From Pseudomonadota bacterium (GTDB lineage Bacteria; Pseudomonadota; Alphaproteobacteria; Rhizobiales; Rhizobiaceae), in assembly GCA_023457435.1 (NCBI GenBank), contig JAEWLS010000001.1, positions 1 to 64,000 on the forward strand: DNA of 64,000 nt, in the 5' to 3' direction. The notes under the pieces are model-generated. The model did no database searches. It worked only from the letters and a program-made list of their open reading frames with translations, and had not been told where the DNA came from. Below, piece by piece: positions 51,258 through 64,000 of the stretch. The position numbers and the translations under genes are program-made. Position 1 is the stretch's first letter. Every line of letters begins with the position of its first letter.

Positions 51258-51776
51258 GTGGACAGAGCGGAAAAACGCGAGTTCGTCACCGGCCTGAACG
51301 AGGTGTTCAAGAGCACCGGTTCGGTCGTTGTGGCGCACTATGCCGGTCTGACCGTGGCGAACATGAACGACCTTCGTTCAAAGATGCGCGCCGCGGGCGG
51401 AACCGTCAAAGTCGCGAAGAACCGTCTCGCCGTCATTGCCCTTCAGGGCACCGACTCCGCGGAGATGCAGAAGCTGTTCAAGGGACAGACTCTGGTCGCT
51501 TACGCGGATGATCCGGTCGCGGCGCCGAAGGTCGCATCCGATTTCGCCAAGGCGAATGACAAGCTTGTCATTCTCGGCGGCGCGATGGGAGCGACCGCTC
51601 TCGATGCCGATGGTGTGAAGGCTCTTGCCACCATGCCGTCGCTCGACGAGCTGCGCGCCAGGATCGTCGGCATGATCAACACGCCGGCTACGCGGATCGC
51701 TGCGGTCGTGAAGGCACCGGCGGGCAACGTTGCCCGCGTCATCGGCGCCTATGCCCGGAAGGAAGAGACGGCCTGA
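51258..51776 (+). CDS. rplJ: 50S ribosomal protein L10
   Basis: A 172-aa protein with GTG start after GGAGATAGGC. EVFKSTGSVVVAHYAGLTVA and MRAAGGTVKVAKNRLAVIAL are the L10 core; the C-terminal helix binds L7/L12. Precedes rplL by 52 bases. Confidence 0.97.
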   Translation: MDRAEKREFVTGLNEVFKSTGSVVVAHYAGLTVANMNDLRSKMRAAGGTVKVAKNRLAVIALQGTDSAEMQKLFKGQTLVAYADDPVAAPKVASDFAKANDKLVILGGAMGATALDADGVKALATMPSLDELRARIVGMINTPATRIAAVVKAPAGNVARVIGAYARKEETA

Positions 51777-51828
51777 GGCCGTTCCTCGCCATACCAGAAC
51801 ACATTCGAACCATCTGAAGGAAACGAAA

Positions 51829-52212
51829 ATGACTGATCTGAGCAAGATCGTAGACGACCTTTCGAAGCTGACCGTCCTCGAGGCGGCCGAGCTTTCGAAG
51901 ATGCTGGAAGAGAAGTGGGGCGTTTCGGCCGCTGCTCCGGTTGCGGTCGCCGCTGCCGGTGGCGCCGCTGGCGGTGCCGCTGCTGCTCCGGCTGAAGAGA
52001 AGACCGAGTTCGATGTCGTGCTGACCGATGCCGGCGCGCAGAAGATCAACGTCATCAAGGAAGTCCGTGCGATCACCGGCCTCGGCCTGAAGGAAGCCAA
52101 GGACCTCGTCGAGGGCGCTCCGAAGACCGTCAAGGACGGCGTTTCGAAGGCCGACGCCGAGAAGTTCAAGGCTCAGCTCGAGGCGGCTGGCGCCAAGGTC
52201 GACCTGAAGTAA
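51829..52212 (+). CDS. rplL: 50S ribosomal protein L7/L12
   Basis: A 127-aa protein: N-terminal dimer domain (LSKIVDDLSKLTVLEAAELS), Ala/Gly-rich hinge and the C-terminal domain KTEFDVVLTDAGAQKINVIK with EVRAITGLGLKEAKDLVEG. Recruits translation factors to the ribosome. Confidence 0.98.
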   Translation: MTDLSKIVDDLSKLTVLEAAELSKMLEEKWGVSAAAPVAVAAAGGAAGGAAAAPAEEKTEFDVVLTDAGAQKINVIKEVRAITGLGLKEAKDLVEGAPKTVKDGVSKADAEKFKAQLEAAGAKVDLK

Positions 52213-52223
52213 GTGCTTCGGTT

Positions 52224-52320
52224 CCGGCGGGTGCAAATGCATCCGCCGGCCCCGACGGGGCGTGATGAGTTGGGAGAACCCATTTCCTGTGGGCCTTTGA
52301 GGGCCTTCAGGAAGCGGGTT
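52224..52320 (+). terminator. Attenuator-like hairpins between rplL and rpoB
   Basis: A long GC stem (CCGGCGGGTGC, with CATCCGCCGG; 52224-52249) is followed by CCCCGACGGGG and then by AACCCATTTCCTG pairing with CAGGAAGCGGGTT (52278-52320) just before TTCGCCCGTTTT. In many bacteria the rplL-rpoB gap holds a partial terminator that sets ribosomal protein to polymerase ratio; these structures fit that role. Confidence 0.5.
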
Positions 52321-52396
52321 TTCGCCCGTTTTGAAGATGGACCGCCGGCTTACCGGCGGCGATGTGGCAGATAAGCCAGGAAGGCAAGGAGCGACG

Positions 52397-56533
<4,137 letters not shown>

Positions 56534-56547
56534 GCGTCCAGAAATTG

Positions 56548-56579
56548 CCCGCCGCGGCCGCATCGGCCGCCGCGGCGGG
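56548..56579 (+). other. GC-rich hairpin between rpoB and rpoC
   Basis: CCCGCCGCGGCCG pairs with CGGCCG and CGCGGCGGG with a small bulge, in the 204-bp gap. No T run follows. It may be an RNA processing or stability element. Confidence 0.4.
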
Positions 56580-56737
56580 AAGCTGTTCAGGCGGCCGGTT
56601 GAATTGGTCGCCCGCGAGCGTCTGAAAGATCGTTCGAGCGTACGAGGACCGCGTCCCCCGGTCCGCCAACGCATTCAGGGCGCATTCGCCCGATAGAAGT
56701 GAGACGGGTGCCCCTTGGCCCCGCAAAGGAGATCGGC

Positions 56738-60937
<4,200 letters not shown>

Positions 60938-60959
60938 GGCCGGCTACGTCCGAGATAAC

Positions 60960-60994
60960 AAAAGCCGCCGGAGCGATCCGGCGGCTTTTTCTTA
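60960..60994 (+). terminator. Strong terminator after rpoC
   Basis: AAAAGCCGCCGGA and TCCGGCGGCTTTTT around a GCGA loop; A run before and T run after make it potentially bidirectional. It lies between rpoC and the convergent serine hydrolase gene, which ends inside it. Confidence 0.9.
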
Positions 60995-62116
60995 GCTCGC
61001 GTAGACGGCGCGCTCGAAGTCCCCGAACGCGCCCATCGCCTTCGGGTCGGCGAACGGCAGCATCTGCGTCATCCAGACGCCTCCGATGCCTGCCGCGGGG
61101 TCGAGCCACCAATGCGTGTTGAGGATGCCGGCCCAGAAGCTGGAGCCGGCCCTGCGCCTGTCGGGTGCGTCTTCTTCTGTCCGGACGCCAAGCAGAGAAT
61201 GCGACTGTGGCAGACCGGGGAAGGGATCGACGTCGGCGCTCGACTTCGGCGAGGCGGAAGTCATGGGCCGGAAGCGCAGTGTGCCGATCTGGTTGGAAAG
61301 CATCGCCGCGACGGTATCCGGGCTCAGGAGGCGCACGCCATCGACATCGCCGCGGTGCAAGATCATGCGCAAGAAGCGCAGTTGGTCCGGTGCGGTCGAG
61401 TAGAGCGCGTAGCCCATGCCGAAATGCTCGGGATCCTCGGGCAGCGCCATCCGCGACGGCGCAAAGCCGTCCCCCCTTCGCTGAACGACGGCTGGCAATC
61501 GCGCGGACATGCTTTCCGTTGGCGAAAACCGCGTGTCGGCCATGCTGAGGGGCGCGAAGATTTCGCGCTTGCAGAACTCCTCGACCGGCAAACCGCTGAC
61601 TTCAGCGATGACGAGGCCGAGCCAGTCAGGCCCGAATCCATAGCCCCAGCGCGTGCCGGGGTCGAAGGCGAGGGGATAGTTCAATCCGTCGCGCCTGCCG
61701 GACATTGCCGACGGGTGGCCGGTGATCTGCTGCCAGCGCGCGATATCGGCGTTCCAGAATTCGTATTCGATGCCCGAGGTATGGGTCATCAACTGGCGTA
61801 TGGTTGCCTGGGAGCGGGCAGGGCGCAGGCGCGGGACTTCGCCATCGAAGCCTTCGAGCACCTGGAGTTGCGAGAACGCCGGCAGGACGGATGCGACCGG
61901 CGCTTCGAGCATCAGCCGGCCACGCTCGACCAGGATCATCGCGGCAACCGCCGCGATCGCCTTGGTCATCGAGTAGATGCGAAAGACGGTGCTGTCCTCA
62001 GCAGCGCCGGCGCTTCCGGAAAAGGTGACGCCTTCCGCATCGCAGGTCATGGCAACGACGAACGGGGCCGCACCCTGGGCGACTGCGCTATCGAGTGTCG
62101 CCTGCCGACGATCCAT
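60992..62116 (-). CDS. Beta-lactamase-like serine hydrolase (EstB type)
   Basis: A 374-aa protein of the class C beta-lactamase/penicillin-binding fold. The nucleophile motif SMTK is at about residue 49 and MTHTSGIEYEFW follows. The second motif YxN is replaced by YGFGPD, as in EstB-like esterases, so true beta-lactamase activity is doubtful. No signal peptide, hence cytoplasmic. Convergent with rpoC; preceded by a small gene whose stop overlaps its start. Confidence 0.88.
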   Translation of the reverse strand: MDRRQATLDSAVAQGAAPFVVAMTCDAEGVTFSGSAGAAEDSTVFRIYSMTKAIAAVAAMILVERGRLMLEAPVASVLPAFSQLQVLEGFDGEVPRLRPARSQATIRQLMTHTSGIEYEFWNADIARWQQITGHPSAMSGRRDGLNYPLAFDPGTRWGYGFGPDWLGLVIAEVSGLPVEEFCKREIFAPLSMADTRFSPTESMSARLPAVVQRRGDGFAPSRMALPEDPEHFGMGYALYSTAPDQLRFLRMILHRGDVDGVRLLSPDTVAAMLSNQIGTLRFRPMTSASPKSSADVDPFPGLPQSHSLLGVRTEEDAPDRRRAGSSFWAGILNTHWWLDPAAGIGGVWMTQMLPFADPKAMGAFGDFERAVYAS

Positions 62117-62397
62117 CAGAAGGGTTCTTCGAAGGTGACGATCGACACCTCGCCTTCGAGCGCGCTCTGATAGGCGGAGAGGTGCGGCTCCTCGTCAGGC
62201 GAGCCGTCCATCTCGCCGATGCGGTCGAGTTCGGCCTCGGCATATCCCTCGCGCGTCAGCGCCTGCAGCGCGATGCGAACGGCCGTATCGTCGTCCGGGG
62301 CAAGCAGCATCACGTGTACGCCTTCCGAGTCGCCGCCCTTGCGGCGCCTGACCCGGCCGGTGATGATCATGACGGGGGGCTGCTCGTTGTCGTTCAT
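62116..62397 (-). CDS. Small acidic hypothetical protein
   Basis: A 93-aa acidic protein beginning MNDNEQPPVMIITGRVRRRK and ending EVSIVTFEEPF. AAGGA lies upstream. Its stop overlaps the hydrolase start by one base, so they form an operon. No family recognised. Confidence 0.65.
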   Translation of the reverse strand: MNDNEQPPVMIITGRVRRRKGGDSEGVHVMLLAPDDDTAVRIALQALTREGYAEAELDRIGEMDGSPDEEPHLSAYQSALEGEVSIVTFEEPF

Positions 62398-62839
62398 CTG
62401 ATTCCTTCGGGCGGACACGCGAAACGCGGTTTGTCGCATGACGCGGTCCGCTGTTAAATGTGGTGTCGCGCCACAATGCTCCCAATGCGCGCGACATCAC
62501 GCAAGAATATGTCGCTCCGGCTGCCGGCCGCCGTCCAAGCAGCATTATTGCGCGGTCGGGGTTGACGATGACAGGGGTTGGGGATAGAAGCCGCCTCGTC
62601 TGAGCCGATGTGAGTCCGGGCTTTTCGGGGCGACGCGCCCTGGAAGATGACTCAAACAGGGTTCGTTCTGCGAACGCGAATTCATTGCCGGCACGCACGA
62701 GGCGGGAAACCGCTTCCTCTGCTTTTGTTCGGGCAGGACCGTGGAAAACGGTTTGGCGCCCGAATTCGCGCATGGATTTGTTGCTCGCGCAACGGGCTCT
62801 CTGGGCCACGACACGAGATTTGGAACAAGAGGACGGCGA
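62398..62839. other. Upstream region of the str operon
   Basis: About 440 bp without a supported gene, between the divergent small gene and rpsL. It holds the rpsL promoter at 62562-62590. The 250 bp between that promoter and rpsL would be a long leader, with no clear known structure seen. Confidence 0.5.
62562..62590 (+). promoter_or_regulatory. Sigma-70-type promoter of the rpsL-rpsG-fusA operon
   Basis: TTGACG (62562-62567), a 17-base spacer and TAGAAG (62585-62590). The -10 is the same word as in the tRNA-Trp promoter. Direction and position fit the str operon. Confidence 0.55.
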
Positions 62840-63211
62840 ATGCCTACCGTAAACCAGCTGATCCGCAAGCCGCGCACCGCGCCCGCCACGCGCAACAAGG
62901 TGCCGGCGATGCAGGCGAACCCGCAGAAGCGCGGCGTCTGCACGCGCGTCTATACGACGACCCCGAAGAAGCCGAACTCGGCTTTGCGCAAGGTTGCGAA
63001 GATCCGCCTGACCAACGGCTTCGAGGTGATCGGCTACATTCCGGGCGAGGGCCATAATCTTCAGGAGCACTCCGTGGTCATGATCCGTGGCGGCCGCGTC
63101 AAGGACCTGCCGGGCGTGCGCTATCACATCATCCGTGGCGTGCTCGACACGCAGGGCGTGAAGAACCGCAAGCAGCGCCGCTCCAAATACGGTGCCAAGC
63201 GTCCGAAGTGA
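62840..63211 (+). CDS. rpsL: 30S ribosomal protein S12
   Basis: A 123-aa protein starting MPTVNQLIRKPR. The streptomycin-related segment TTPKKPNSALRKVAKIRL keeps the wild-type Lys residues, as does GGRVKDLPGVRYH, so no classical resistance change is seen. First gene of the str operon. Confidence 0.98.
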   Translation: MPTVNQLIRKPRTAPATRNKVPAMQANPQKRGVCTRVYTTTPKKPNSALRKVAKIRLTNGFEVIGYIPGEGHNLQEHSVVMIRGGRVKDLPGVRYHIIRGVLDTQGVKNRKQRRSKYGAKRPK

Positions 63212-63294
63212 CCTGAGCGAAGCTGAGGTCATCCCGGACGGCGCGATGCGGCGACCCGGGATCGGCCAGAGACGATTTTGAGGCTGAGAAAAGT

Positions 63295-63765
63295 ATGTCC
63301 CGACGCCACAGTGCAGAAAAGCGCGAGATCAACCCGGACCCGAAGTTCGGCGACCTCGTCGTGACGAAGTTCATGAACGCCGTGATGCTCCACGGCAAGA
63401 AGTCGGTCGCTGAATCGATCGTCTACGGCGCTCTCGACCAGGTCGAAGCCAAGGCCAAGCAGCCGCCGGTCGCGGTCTTCCACCAGGCGATCGACAACGT
63501 CGCGCCGCACGTCGAGGTCCGGTCACGCCGCGTCGGCGGTGCGACGTACCAGGTGCCGGTCGACGTCCGCCCCGAGCGCCGTCAGGCGCTGGCGATCCGC
63601 TGGCTGATCACTGCCGCGCGCAACCGCAACGAGCAGACCATGGTCGACCGCCTGTCGGGCGAGCTGATGGACGCCGCGAACAATCGCGGCACCGCCGTGA
63701 AGAAGCGTGAAGACACGCACAAGATGGCCGAGGCGAACCGCGCCTTCGCGCACTACCGCTGGTAA
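63295..63765 (+). CDS. rpsG: 30S ribosomal protein S7
   Basis: A 156-aa protein: MSRRHSAEKREINPDPKFGD, NAVMLHGKKSVAESIVYGAL and QVPVDVRPERRQALAIRWL are typical S7. It nucleates assembly of the 30S head. GAGG lies upstream; fusA follows after 29 bases. Confidence 0.98.
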   Translation: MSRRHSAEKREINPDPKFGDLVVTKFMNAVMLHGKKSVAESIVYGALDQVEAKAKQPPVAVFHQAIDNVAPHVEVRSRRVGGATYQVPVDVRPERRQALAIRWLITAARNRNEQTMVDRLSGELMDAANNRGTAVKKREDTHKMAEANRAFAHYRW

Positions 63766-63794
63766 GCGCGAGACAGGACGAGAGAGGCACGACG

Positions 63795-64000
<206 letters not shown>

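Noticed and set aside
60992..62116. True beta-lactamase conferring resistance
   Set aside because: The SxxK motif is present but YxN is replaced and no signal peptide is found, so an esterase-like role is more likely.

Overview
The window is high-GC alphaproteobacterial chromosome, most likely from the Hyphomicrobiales (Mesorhizobium/Phyllobacteriaceae-like). This rests on the order tuf, tRNA-Trp, secE, nusG, rplKAJL, rpoBC, rpsL, rpsG, fusA and on the style of the proteins (RpoB of 1378 aa, RpoC of 1399 aa, a fused MrpAB, DUF1127 and DUF892 proteins). No database search was possible; family names come from reading motifs.

Layout. (1) 1-296: the 3' end of tuf, its terminator, and tRNA-Trp with a readable promoter. 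(2) 297-45263: an integrated element of about 45 kb inserted in tRNA-Trp. It is bounded by a perfect 45-bp repeat of the tRNA 3' half (252-296 and 45219-45263) and carries a tyrosine integrase at its right end. Both ends have the same pair of 10-bp direct repeats, probably integrase arm sites. I saw no relaxase, conjugation or plasmid replication genes. (3) 45264-48589: a small block with a Crp/Fnr regulator, two small unknown genes, a DUF892 protein and an M42 peptidase, lying between the distal att copy and secE. (4) 48590-64000: secE-nusG, rplKAJL, rpoBC, then two divergent accessory genes (serine hydrolase and a small protein), then rpsL, rpsG and the start of fusA.

Inside the element. 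The left part (530-8133) has an AlpA-like excisionase candidate, then a leftward operon encoding a PD-(D/E)XK-like protein, an unknown protein, a AAA+ ATPase, a small unknown protein and an FtsH-like M41 peptidase that keeps the AAA lid but lacks the ATPase core. This looks like a split FtsH-type machine and is the best candidate for an undescribed system. From 8631 to 19770 is a microaerobic respiration module: pseudoazurin, NirK nitrite reductase and a YcnI-like protein; an NnrR-like Crp/Fnr regulator broken by a frameshift in a C run; a DUF1858 protein; a truncated haemoglobin; and a cbb3 oxidase cluster (ccoNOQP, two unusual membrane genes, ccoI, ccoS). Two near-identical TTG-N8-CAA boxes suggest one nitric-oxide or oxygen regulon.

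From 19809 to 31825 are stress and redox genes: DUF488, a phospholipase D-like protein, a LysR regulator with an oxidoreductase, VOC protein and glutathionyl-hydroquinone reductase, a tandem universal stress protein, an FMN reductase, a PQQ-type sugar dehydrogenase with a DUF2231 membrane protein, a lipocalin, and three successive Rnk/GreA-like genes. A seven-subunit Mrp cation/proton antiporter follows (31867-37882), then small proteins, an XRE regulator, and a tandem glycine riboswitch that precedes an L,D-transpeptidase and a TRIC/UPF0126 putative glycine transporter. A Tet-like MFS exporter and the integrase close the element. Overall the cargo looks like a package for life at low oxygen with nitrite, salt or alkaline stress, and oxidative or quinone stress.
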